A stretch of DNA of 64,000 nucleotides from G965218495 sp965262785 (GTDB lineage: Bacteria; Bacteroidota; Rhodothermia; Rhodothermales; Bin80), in assembly GCA_965262785.1 (NCBI GenBank), contig OZ253559.1, positions 1,798,001 through 1,862,000 of the forward strand. The letters run 5' to 3'. Of the stretch, positions 1 to 8,139 are shown one piece after another (position 1 is the stretch's first letter; each line of letters begins with the position of its first letter). A program made the position numbers and the translations under genes. The notes below the pieces were generated by a model. The model ran no database searches, was not told the origin of the DNA, and saw only the letters and a list, made by a program, of their open reading frames with translations.

Positions 1-1248
1 GTCCTGGAATGCGGGTACCATTGTGCCATCCCCGAACCATCCAAGGTCGCCCTGCCTGGACCCGCTACCAGGATCGTCAGAAATCTCTGCGGCTATGTCG
101 CCGAAGGACTCCCCGCCTCTAAGGCGCTGCTGTACCTCAGCGATCTTGGCACGGGCTTCCGCCAACTCATCCGCGTTGCCTTCTGCAGCCCGCACCAAGA
201 TGTGGCGCGCGCGCACATTGACTTCTTCTGCCTCGCGCGTTTCCACAACCTTGACAAGCTGGACGGTGCCGTTTGCGACTAGCGGCCCCACGATCAGGCC
301 CGGCCCGATAGTTTCCCCTCCTTCAAACAAAGCCGCGGCGAGCGCGTCGTCTAAGTCTGCGGGACCCAGAAAGGCATCCGACCACGACGTTTCGGATCCA
401 ACGCTGGCCAAGTACAGAGAGTCGTCTTCCGCTGACTCAAAGCCGCTGCGAAGCCGCTCAACATCGTTGAACACTGCTACTGTGTCCTCAGGAGACGGCA
501 GCTTGGATAACGAGACCAATTCAATCGAATACAGCCGCAAACGCTGGTAATCCTCCTGGTGGTCATCATAGTAGCGCTCCACATCTTGGTCGGTCAGCGC
601 GACCACGGAGTCGGGTACATCCGCATACGGCAGGTAGAAGAGCTCGCCGCTGCCGCCCATTGCCTCCAGCTGCCAAGCGTCATTGACATCGGCATCAGAG
701 ACGCGCACCGTGGCATCAATGAGCCCGCTGAACTTCTCACGGCGCCGGTCCTGGCGGATGTACTCCTCTATCTGGAGCCAGGTACCTTCCTGCTCTGGCG
801 CGTCAATAACACTTTGCAGCAGGCTACGGTCTACCTCGCCAGATTCGCCTGCGAAGTTGGCGAGGATCACCTCATGCGGTCTCTCGCCCACGATGAGTTC
901 CTGAATTTCTCGACTGCTGACAGTGACGCCCTGCCGGTCCATTTCGCGCCTGCGCAGCAAATCATTGACCAAGGAGCTGACTGCGCGCTCGCGCTCAAAC
1001 TCCAGCCGCTCGGGGTCCACTGTGTCATTGGTGGCGCGCCGGACCTGTTCCAGCTGAAACTCCAGCTGCTGGTTGTACTCTTCGCGCGTAATTACGTCGC
1101 CGTCTACGACAATGACTTTGCCGAGCGGGTCCGTGCCAATAGTATCAAAGACGCCGGAGTCCTGCAGCACCCACAGCCCACCAAAAGATATCACGAGGAT
1201 CCACAGGACGATTCCTGTGTTCTCTCGCATACGGTTCATCGTGCCCAT
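1..1248 (-). CDS. Peptidylprolyl isomerase, SurA/PpiD-type (partial, cut by window edge)
   Basis: This is a periplasm-facing proline isomerase and chaperone for secreted or outer-membrane proteins. The frame is open from the start near 1248 to the window edge, 416 codons, so the C-terminus is missing. Residues about 12-29 form one membrane segment or anchor. A charged SurA_N-like chaperone region follows. A parvulin rotamase domain starts about residue 345, shown by the RARHILV motif and the later GDLGWFG motif. The start at 1248 has AAGGAAGG just upstream; an in-frame ATG at 1239 is the alternative. It precedes no visible partner gene. The single anchor plus parvulin layout resembles PpiD; the soluble SurA role is less likely. 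Confidence 0.88.
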   Translation of the reverse strand, partial: MGTMNRMRENTGIVLWILVISFGGLWVLQDSGVFDTIGTDPLGKVIVVDGDVITREEYNQQLEFQLEQVRRATNDTVDPERLEFERERAVSSLVNDLLRRREMDRQGVTVSSREIQELIVGERPHEVILANFAGESGEVDRSLLQSVIDAPEQEGTWLQIEEYIRQDRRREKFSGLIDATVRVSDADVNDAWQLEAMGGSGELFYLPYADVPDSVVALTDQDVERYYDDHQEDYQRLRLYSIELVSLSKLPSPEDTVAVFNDVERLRSGFESAEDDSLYLASVGSETSWSDAFLGPADLDDALAAALFEGGETIGPGLIVGPLVANGTVQLVKVVETREAEEVNVRARHILVRAAEGNADELAEARAKIAEVQQRLRGGESFGDIAAEISDDPGSGSRQGDLGWFGDGTMVPAFQD

Positions 1249-1279
1249 CGGCCTTCCTTAAGTCTGATGGCGTGCTTTT

Positions 1280-1531
1280 TCAGGGATCCACGTGGACCAA
1301 TTTCCGGTTTCCGCGCGTCGTGGAAAACCTCACCTTACCCGGCGCAGTGGCAAACAGCGTGTCATCGCCTCCACGTCCGACATTGTTGCCGGCGTGAATT
1401 CTAGTGCCTCGCTGCCTCACGATGATGCCGCCGGCCTTTATGGCCTGCCCGCCGAATATCTTGACGCCCAGCATATTAGGATTCGAATCTCGGCCGTTCT
1501 TGGTCGAACCGACGCCTTTCTTGTGTGCCAT
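1280..1531 (-). CDS. rpmA: 50S ribosomal protein L27
   Basis: L27 lies near the peptidyl-transferase centre of the large ribosomal subunit. The 83-residue protein begins MAHKKGVGSTKNGRDS and contains the conserved GGQ and RQRGTRIHAG segments, as expected for the family, at normal length. There is no N-terminal cleavable extension of the Firmicutes type. It lies 15 bp downstream of rplU on the same strand, the usual L21-L27 operon order. Confidence 0.98.
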   Translation of the reverse strand: MAHKKGVGSTKNGRDSNPNMLGVKIFGGQAIKAGGIIVRQRGTRIHAGNNVGRGGDDTLFATAPGKVRFSTTRGNRKLVHVDP

Positions 1532-1546
1532 GACTAGCGTGTGGGA

Positions 1547-1864
1547 CTATGCGGATGAGAGGGAATCCACCCGAATCTGGGTGTACTGCTGGCGGTGGCC
1601 GCGCTTCACTCTGTAACGCTTGCGACGCTTCTTCTTAAAGACGATGACCTTGTCTCCCTTGACGTGGCGTAGAATAGTTGCAGTCACCGTGGCATCCTCT
1701 ACAGTAGGCGTGCCCACGTGAATGTCCTCGGCATTGGCTATCAGGAGCACGCGGTCGAAGACCAGCGTGTCATCGGCACTATGGCCAGGCACATGCGGTA
1801 CAAAGAGCGTGTCTGCTTCGCGGACTTTAAACTGCTTACCTTGGATGTTTACGATGGCGTACAT
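1547..1864 (-). CDS. rplU: 50S ribosomal protein L21
   Basis: L21 is a 23S rRNA-binding large-subunit protein. The 105-residue product has the family opening MYAIVNIQGKQFKV and the basic KKKRRKRYRVKRGHRQ segment near the C-terminus that contacts rRNA. Length is normal. It is the first gene of the rplU-rpmA pair and is divergent from the FAH-family gene. The spacer holds an inverted repeat at 1919-1936. Confidence 0.98.
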   Translation of the reverse strand: MYAIVNIQGKQFKVREADTLFVPHVPGHSADDTLVFDRVLLIANAEDIHVGTPTVEDATVTATILRHVKGDKVIVFKKKRRKRYRVKRGHRQQYTQIRVDSLSSA

Positions 1865-1918
1865 GTTGCTTGCTCTTCTTAGGGGCGCCGCACTGGCGCG
1901 AGAGTGACAGCACTAAAA

Positions 1919-1936
1919 TACGACCCGCCAGTCGTA
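1919..1936. promoter_or_regulatory. Inverted repeat between divergent rplU and FAH-family gene
   Basis: A perfect 6-bp dyad (TACGAC, 6-bp spacer, GTCGTA) sits in the 112-bp spacer between two divergent genes. It could be an operator or a small RNA hairpin; on the minus strand it is followed by ATTTTAG. No binding protein can be named. Confidence 0.3.
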
Positions 1937-1976
1937 AAGATCCCCGAATCTAGCCACAGAACACTAACGTTGTGCA

Positions 1977-2630
1977 ATGACGACACTCTCTGAGTCCGCA
2001 GGCCCGCGCGGGAAGCTGATCTGCATCGGAAAAAACTACGCTAAGCACGCTGCGGAGATGAAGAGTAGCGTGCCGACGGTGCCAGTTGTCTTCCTCAAGC
2101 CCACGACAGCTCTCATCCAAAGTGGTGAAGCGATCGTGCTGCCACCGATGTCCAAGGACGTGCACCACGAGATAGAGCTAGTCGCCCAGATCGGGCGTCC
2201 GGGCAAGAACATTCCTGAGCCTGAAGCCCTCTCCTACGTTTCTGGGTACGCGGTGGGGTTGGACATGACTGCGCGCGACCTGCAGTCGCAGGCAAAGCGC
2301 AATGGCCATCCTTGGTCGGTAGCGAAGGGTTTCGACACTTTTGCGCCGCTAGGCATGTTTGGGCCAAAGGAGGAGGTGGCGGATGTCCAGGATCTAATGT
2401 TGACGCTCACCGTCAACGGTGAGGTTCGCCAGCGCGCATCTACCAAGGATATGGTGTTTACGGTAGCGGAGCTGGTCTCGTACTGTTCGCGCGTGTTTAC
2501 GCTGGAGCCGGGGGACTGTATCTTCACAGGTACGCCGGAGGGTGTAGGCCCGGTCGAGGCAGGTGACCGCCTGGTGTGCACTTGCACAGGGCTGTCGCCA
2601 CTGTGCGTGACCGTTACCGAACCACGATAG
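1977..2630 (+). CDS. Fumarylacetoacetate hydrolase-family protein
   Basis: The family contains metal-dependent hydrolases and decarboxylases acting on acylpyruvates and oxaloacetate in the cytoplasm. The 217-residue protein has the short single-domain form. The opening LICIGKNYAKHAAEM, the metal-ligand region HHEIELVAQIG, the GYAVGLDMTARDLQ motif and the FTGTPEGVG motif near the C-terminus are all visible. The length matches YcgM/FAHD1-like members rather than the two-domain eukaryotic enzyme. The exact substrate is not determined; oxaloacetate decarboxylase or acylpyruvase are both possible. Its last 17 bp overlap the convergent ltaE gene. Confidence 0.9.
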   Translation: MTTLSESAGPRGKLICIGKNYAKHAAEMKSSVPTVPVVFLKPTTALIQSGEAIVLPPMSKDVHHEIELVAQIGRPGKNIPEPEALSYVSGYAVGLDMTARDLQSQAKRNGHPWSVAKGFDTFAPLGMFGPKEEVADVQDLMLTLTVNGEVRQRASTKDMVFTVAELVSYCSRVFTLEPGDCIFTGTPEGVGPVEAGDRLVCTCTGLSPLCVTVTEPR

Positions 2631-3645
2631 CCGGCGCCAATACGCGCTGAACCACGCGCAAGGCATCGTCAATGTCGGCCATTGAGACATCACGATGGGT
2701 TGTGGCCCGAATTGTGCGCGGCCCAAAGGGGACCATGGCAACACCATGGGTATGCAGTGTTTCCAGGAAGGAATGGGCCGTGTCGTCTTCCAGGTCAAAG
2801 AGAACGATATTCGTTTGCGGCTGCCTGAGAGAAACTCGCCCGAGGGCGGCCAGCCCTTCAGCCAGGCGCCGTGCCTTGGCGTGGTCTTCCGCCAGATCCT
2901 GGCGGTGATACTTCAGCGCAAAGAGACCTGCGGCTGCAAGGACTCCTACTTGCCGCATGCCGCCTCCCAGCATTTTGCGCACGCGATGTGCTTCAGCGAC
3001 CAAAGCTTTTGAAGCGGCAAAAACGCTGCCTATGGGCGCACCCAGGCCTTTGGACAAGCATACCGTGACGGTATCAAAGGGTGCTGCGTAGGTTTTTTCC
3101 TCAATGCCGGTGGCAGCCGTGGCATTCCACAGGCGCGCTCCATCCAAGTGGCAGGCCAAGCCAGCAGCGCCGGCCGTTTGCGCAAGTGCCTGCAAGCGTT
3201 CCAACGGATAGATGCCGCCGCCGGCCGCATTGAGTGTGTTTTCCAGGCACAGCAGCCGCGAGCGTGATTCCCAATAGTACCCGTGCCGTACGGCGGCCTT
3301 TACCTGGCAGGTTGTGAGTATTCCATCTTTGCCTTGCAGAGCATTAAGTACGACGCCCGCAATGGCACCCGCGGAGCCTGACTCGTAGTTAAAGATGTGA
3401 CTTGACCGCTCCAGCAGCACTTCATCGCCCGGCCGAGTTTGCACATACAGGCCTAACTGATTTCCCATCATGCCGCTGGGCACAAAAAGTGCGGACTCCT
3501 TGCCAAGCAGCGTCGCTACCACTTCCTGAAGCCTGTTGACTGTTGGATCCTCGCCAAAGACGTCATCACCTACCTCGGCGTGGTACATCGCTTTACGCAT
3601 GCCGCTGCAGGGGCGCGTAACTGTGTCGCTACGTAAATCAATCAT
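2614..3645 (-). CDS. ltaE: Low-specificity L-threonine aldolase
   Basis: This PLP-dependent fold-type I enzyme cleaves L-threonine or allo-threonine to glycine and acetaldehyde. The protein is 343 residues, the usual size. It begins MIDLRSDTVTRP, the family signature, and carries the PLP-lysine motif VTVCLSKGLGAPIGS at about residues 193-207 and the HLDGARLWNA aspartate motif. Its start overlaps the greA stop by four bases (ATGA), implying translational coupling with greA. It is convergent with the FAH-family gene and overlaps it at the 3' ends. Confidence 0.95.
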   Translation of the reverse strand: MIDLRSDTVTRPCSGMRKAMYHAEVGDDVFGEDPTVNRLQEVVATLLGKESALFVPSGMMGNQLGLYVQTRPGDEVLLERSSHIFNYESGSAGAIAGVVLNALQGKDGILTTCQVKAAVRHGYYWESRSRLLCLENTLNAAGGGIYPLERLQALAQTAGAAGLACHLDGARLWNATAATGIEEKTYAAPFDTVTVCLSKGLGAPIGSVFAASKALVAEAHRVRKMLGGGMRQVGVLAAAGLFALKYHRQDLAEDHAKARRLAEGLAALGRVSLRQPQTNIVLFDLEDDTAHSFLETLHTHGVAMVPFGPRTIRATTHRDVSMADIDDALRVVQRVLAPAIVVR

Positions 3646-4115
3646 CCGTCGCGCGAAATCGCCAGGACTTCAAGTTCTACGATGCCGCGCGGAATCTCTA
3701 TGCGGATTACGTCCCCGACCGCAGTTCCCAAGAGGCCCTTGCCGACAGGGCTCGCGATAGAAATCAGTCCCTTTGAGATGTTAGCTTCCTGCACCGAAAC
3801 GAGCTTGAAGGACTGCTCGCGCCGAACACTCTTGTTAAGCACACGGACCGTAGAAAGGATACGTGCGCGAGAGGTATCGACTTGGGATTCGTCCAGCACA
3901 CGCGCTTCGCCCAAGGTGTATTCCATCTTTGCGATGCGTGCTTCCAACCGGCCTTGGGCATCTTTGGCAGCATCGTATTCAGCGTTTTCCTTCAGATCTC
4001 CATGGGCGCGGGCATCCGCGATGGCGCGTGCAGCACTGTTACGCCCTACGGTGCGTGCATGGTGCAAGTCGCTACGCAGCTTCACCAGCGCTTCTTTGGT
4101 CAGATAAATGGGCAT
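3642..4115 (-). CDS. greA: Transcription elongation factor GreA
   Basis: GreA rescues backtracked RNA polymerase by stimulating transcript cleavage. From the ATG at 4115 (MPIYLT) the protein is 157 residues, the standard length. An N-terminal coiled coil contains the GDLKENAEYDAAK motif that bears the acidic tip residues, followed by a C-terminal FKBP-like domain. A longer in-frame start at 4172 would add 19 residues and overlap the upstream lipoprotein gene; GreA proteins do not carry such an extension, so 4115 is preferred. It is coupled to ltaE downstream. Confidence 0.95.
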   Translation of the reverse strand: MPIYLTKEALVKLRSDLHHARTVGRNSAARAIADARAHGDLKENAEYDAAKDAQGRLEARIAKMEYTLGEARVLDESQVDTSRARILSTVRVLNKSVRREQSFKLVSVQEANISKGLISIASPVGKGLLGTAVGDVIRIEIPRGIVELEVLAISRDG

Positions 4116-4128
4116 GATGTGATTCAGG

Positions 4129-4671
4129 CTACCAGCCAGTGCGCCGGCGGCCGGCCGGCTGCTCGTTGTCATCGGCTTCTTGCTTCACTTCTCTTCCAGG
4201 TAGTTCAAGTCTGCGTGCCGTCGCAAAGGTGTCGCGCCATGCGGCTTCATCCATGCGACTGATAGAAACCCCGTTTTCAACGGAGACATGCGCAAATTCC
4301 GTACGCCCCAAATAGATTCCAATATGTGTCGGACCACTGGACAGCTTGAAGATTATGAGGTCGCCCGCCATCAGGTCATCACGCGCCACCTCCTTGCCCG
4401 CCTCAGCTATCCGTGAGGGCGTGCGGGGCAGGTCGATTGAGAATAGGTCTTCATACAGGCGTCTGACAAACGACATCGGGTCGACGCCGCTGAAGTCGGT
4501 GCCGCCAGGCACGTAGGGCGTGCCGTGCCATGCTTCCTCGGCGGCCCGCAGGTCGGCTTCCAGAGTTGACGACCGGCTAGCGGCTGTGCCAGCCATGCCT
4601 CCGCATCCGGCGGACACTAGGGCCAATAGCAATAGACTAAGACCGGCGTAAGTACGATGCATGTGCTCCAT
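4129..4671 (-). CDS. NlpC/P60-like lipoprotein lacking the catalytic cysteine
   Basis: The NlpC/P60 family comprises cell-wall peptide hydrolases. From the ATG at 4671 the product is 180 residues, with a signal peptide ending in a lipobox (LVSAGC) that suggests a membrane-anchored lipoprotein. The domain is recognisable: WHGTPYVPGGTDFSGVD, a catalytic-His region THIGIYLG, and the third polar region. However, the normal D-C-S-G-F-V nucleophile motif reads D-P-M-S-F-V, so the cysteine is absent. The codons are unambiguous (gac ccg atg tcg). It is probably a non-catalytic wall-binding paralogue. It lies directly upstream of greA. Confidence 0.82.
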   Translation of the reverse strand: MEHMHRTYAGLSLLLLALVSAGCGGMAGTAASRSSTLEADLRAAEEAWHGTPYVPGGTDFSGVDPMSFVRRLYEDLFSIDLPRTPSRIAEAGKEVARDDLMAGDLIIFKLSSGPTHIGIYLGRTEFAHVSVENGVSISRMDEAAWRDTFATARRLELPGREVKQEADDNEQPAGRRRTGW

Positions 4672-4778
4672 AGCAATAGTGGTACGGAAACATAGGGGCT
4701 GCAATGCCCTGTTGCCATAGTCCGGTTGGATCAATCCGGGTCGGAAAGGGTACTAACGGCTAATCAGATTATGCAACT

Positions 4779-5282
4779 ATGCCATATCCCGAAATGCTCC
4801 TTCAACCAATGCGGCAGGAGCTTACCCGTTTGGGTATAGACGAGTTGCGGTCGGCCGACGAGGTTGATGAAGCCTTTGCTGGTACGGCCGGCAAGACCAT
4901 GGTGCTGGTGGTCAATTCCGTGTGCGGATGTGCTGCCGCCATGGCGCGGCCTGCCATCGCCCTTGCCCGGCAGCATGCCACGCAGCCCGACACCTATGCC
5001 ACGGTGTTTGCGGGTCAGGACTTGGAGGCCACTGCCCGCGCCCGTTACCATATGGCAGGGATCCCGCCTTCGTCTCCCTTCATTGCGCTCATCAAAGATG
5101 GGGAGGTGGCCTTTGTGATAGAGCGCCGGCACATCGAGGGTAGGAGCTCGCAGGCGATAGCAACGGATCTTGCCCGTGCATTTGATCGGTTCTGCGGCAC
5201 GGAGGAGATGCCGGACATGCCTGAAAGCCCTGAGATCGAATCGCCCATGAGCTACTTCGGATCGTTCAGATCCATTCGTTAA
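4779..5282 (+). CDS. brxA: Bacilliredoxin BrxA/BrxB (YphP/YqiW family)
   Basis: Bacilliredoxins remove bacillithiol from S-bacillithiolated proteins. The 167-residue protein has a thioredoxin-like fold and the diagnostic active-site motif VNSVCGCAAAMARP (CGC) at about residues 47-60. The family opening MPYPEMLLQPMRQEL and the HMAGIPPSSPFIAL and RRHIEG segments are present. There is a 20-residue C-terminal acidic tail. bshB1 at 35.5 kb gives independent support for bacillithiol in this organism. The gene ends 57 bp before an IS1380 remnant. Confidence 0.93.
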   Translation: MPYPEMLLQPMRQELTRLGIDELRSADEVDEAFAGTAGKTMVLVVNSVCGCAAAMARPAIALARQHATQPDTYATVFAGQDLEATARARYHMAGIPPSSPFIALIKDGEVAFVIERRHIEGRSSQAIATDLARAFDRFCGTEEMPDMPESPEIESPMSYFGSFRSIR

Positions 5283-5339
5283 AGGAAATTCGGTCTCTGA
5301 TCTGGCACGCGTGGCGTAGAATGCGAGCATAAACGGTAC

Positions 5340-7180
5340 AGCCTGACGAAGGTAGTCCACGCATGGCCTGCATTATTCGCCACGGGTGTGAATCCGCTGA
5401 TTTCGGCGGCAGGGGGCCATCGGATTAGCGAATGGGTGGCAAAGATTCCGTCTCTGGTGCCGTTGGGTGCGTCGTCGGTGGTGGTGAGCACTGCTGTGGA
5501 GGCATTTTGAGACGCATGCAGCGCGGTTTCTCCGTCTATCAGTGCCGCGAGCGCGTACGCATCCTATCACCATGTAGTGGGATCGGTCATTCTTTGAAGT
5601 ACAGCGGCAAGTTTGGGCTCTAACCAGGCGAGAGTGCGGCCGCGCATGCGGGAGGGGGTCGCCCAGGGGCCGACACAATGGGCGCGCGCTCAAACGCGCG
5701 CACGTTGGCAAGTACGCGAGCGAACAAGGCCGGCCACGGATAAGCCGAGGAAAACGATAAGCGGTACCGGCGTGTGCTGACGACCATGACCGTAGCGATC
5801 TTCACCAGCCTCATGCGGATGGTTTCGCACTGCGCCGTGGCCATCTGGGTGCCCCGGAGCTCGACCTCTTTGACGATCGTCATCAGCGCATTGGTGAACG
5901 TAGAGAAGTACAGCCGCAGTTGGTTGCTGCGCATCTCCGACGTGGAGGTCCGATCCGCAAACGGCGCGAGCTGCTGCTCCTTGATGCGATTCTCTATGTC
6001 ACCGCGTGCGCAGTACAGGTCTTCGTTCACGTGGCACTTATCGTAGTGCTCTTCGCTAAGGTTAGTGACCACGAAGCGTGCATTGTAGCCGCGTCGCCTG
6101 GGCAACCACTCCGCTTTGGCCACCACACGCCGGGCACAGCGCCAACTCCTGAGCGTGCAGTACTGGAATCTCATGAATCGCCGCGCGGCCGCACCGTTGG
6201 CCACGCATTCCTTCAGTACCGCCTCCATGTCTGCAGCAATCGTGGCTTGCAGCCGCGGATTGCGAGGCAGCCCCAGAAGGTAGTGAAGGTCGCTGTCCTC
6301 ACACCAGTCCATGAGCTGCTTGTGACAAAAGCCCCCATCTGCGCGATTCAGGATCTGAACCTGCGGCCACTGCTGGCGAATCTGCGCTTCCACACGCGAG
6401 AGCTCCTCTACCGAGCCCTCCGACGCATCTATGTTGGAGGGGCGCAGACGAGCCATTAACACGTGATTGCCGCACGTGATATACAGTGGCAGATAGCAGT
6501 AATCACGGTAATAGCCATGATAGAAGCGCCCCTCTTGCCGGCCGTGTAGCGGATCGTCGGTAGCATCGATATCCAAAATGATCCGCTCCGGAGGCGCTGT
6601 ATGGCTTTCTGTAAACAGGGCTACCAAGAGCGCATCCATCTTTTCAAAGCCTGCCACTATGCGCTTGCAGCGATCCGTCGCGGCCGACTTCGCCACTCCC
6701 AGCTCGAAGCGGTTCAGTGTGCTGGCGCCCACCAGCGGATGACCCTTGTTGCGGGTTCGCGCCCGCTCGGCTCCTGTTACGTCCTGCCGCCCCGCCGCCA
6801 GTGCCTACACCGAAATCGTCCCGCAGGCGGTTGTGATCGTTCAGGTCTTCGTAACCCATGCATGGCGCGAAGGTTCGCTGCGCCAGCATCGCTGGCACGG
6901 AGTGCTCCACTCCGCTGGGCTCCCGATAGTCCGTGCAGCATGCGGCCAGGCGACCAATGACGTTGAACTTCTGCTGCACCTCTCGGGAGAGCAACGAGCC
7001 GCCGTCCGACGACATGCGACCGCCGTCGAATTATCCAACGACCCTGCGTCGTCCCTCACTCTCGAAGACGAGCGTCTCATCAAAGCAATCTGCTCGCATC
7101 AGCGGAGAGAGTCGTGCGGTGTCTAACCGGTTATTGTTCAACCACTTACAAATAGCTATAGATCCCTATACCTACAGGCT
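5340..7180. mobile_element. Decayed IS1380-family insertion sequence
   Basis: An 1841-bp segment starts AGCCTGACG and ends with CTACAGGCT, so related terminal repeats (AGCCTGTAG-like) face inward. The flanks GGTAC (5335-5339) and GGTGC (7181-7185) look like a target duplication with one change. Inside lies one broken IS1380 transposase gene on the minus strand. The transposase 3' side (about 5390-5740) recurs in degenerate form at 17002-17363. Boundaries are inferred from weak terminal repeats. Confidence 0.65.
5620..7110 (-). pseudogene. IS1380-family transposase, broken by frameshift and stops
   Basis: The C-terminal two thirds is open from 6732 to 5620 and shows IS1380 features: ILDIDATDDPLHG with the first catalytic Asp, LNRADGGF with the second, and a glutamate region near ENRIKEQQ. 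Upstream, the homologous N-terminus reads DETLVFESEGRRR and then hits an in-frame TAA before FDGGRMSSDGGSLL. A second lesion near 6800 is a one-base insertion followed by TAG in the DD-xx-ALAAGRQDVTG segment. At least three lesions make this a pseudogene. Real coding similarity probably ends near 5740; the remaining frame to 5620 is read-through. Confidence 0.85.
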
Positions 7181-7311
7181 GGTGCATTATACGGGCTAGT
7201 CTCCAGCTAGATGCGTCCAGATTCACTAACTTTCGCAGCCAACTGTCCAAAATTCAATTACACACCCCGATTGGCACATACCGTCCGATCACTGCTAAAA
7301 CCCTAACAGTC

Positions 7312-8139
7312 ATGGACTTTATCGACAAACTTCGTGCTCTTACGTCTCGTGCGCAATCCATTGCTGCCCACGCACAGTCCGAAGAGGCTACCAAGACGGC
7401 TCTGGTATTGCCATTCCTTGGCGTATTGGGGTACGATGTATTTGACCCAACCGAAGTGGTCCCAGAGTATATCGCCGACGTAGGGCAAAAGAAGGGGGAA
7501 AAGGTAGACTACGCTATTATCAAGGACGGATCACCGATCCTGCTTATTGAGTGCAAACCGTCGGACTCGGAGTTGACGCAAGAAAACACGTCACAGCTGT
7601 ACCGATACTTCACTTCCACAGACGCACGATTTGGGATTTTGACAAACGGCCTGGTCTATCGGTTTTACTCCGATCTGGACGAGCCGAACAAGATGGACGA
7701 CAGTCCTTTTATGGAGTTTAGTATCCTTGAGGAAGTTACGCCTAGATCGGCAGATAGCTTGAAGATATTCACAAAAGCGTCATTCGATCTACAGTCCTCA
7801 ATTCACGCCGCCACGAATGTAAAGTACATCACGTCTATCAAACAGGTACTGGCTGATCAGTTAAAGCGACCCAGCACCGATTTTGTCCTGTTTATCCTCG
7901 GACAGGTGTATAAAGGCGCAAAGACAAAGAAGGTTAGAGAATCATTCTCAATTATTGCGCACGAGGCGTTCCGCGAATTCATAAATGATCGAGTCCAAAA
8001 GCGGCTCAAGGCGGCCCTGCGGAACTTTGTCACTTTATTTTTTCCAAGAGCCAGTAAGTACCCTTCAGACAGTCACTTACGAAAACTGTCTTTTTCTATA
8101 GCACTACCATTTCAGGGTCGTTTTGTGTGCGCCTTGTAG
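7312..8139 (+). pseudogene. Type I restriction HsdR_N-like protein, truncated next to an IS
   Basis: The N-terminal 235 residues resemble stand-alone HsdR N-terminal nuclease-like proteins: EEATKTALVLPFLGVLGYDVFDP, then the PD-(D/E)xK-type core KVDYAII...ILLIECK, then RYFTSTDARFGILTNG and YRFYSDLDEPNKMD. In intact relatives the protein continues past the FINDRVQKRLKAAL segment. Here that similarity stops about 8025 and the frame runs out through the IS1634 end at 8098 to a chance stop. The gene is more A+T-rich than its surroundings, suggesting transfer. The C-terminal part was not found beyond the IS at 9988. Function is presumably lost. Confidence 0.72.

Noticed and set aside
4116..4172. 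Longer start for greA
   Set aside because: The extra 19 residues overlap the lipoprotein gene and are not present in GreA proteins; MPIYLT at 4115 is the family start.
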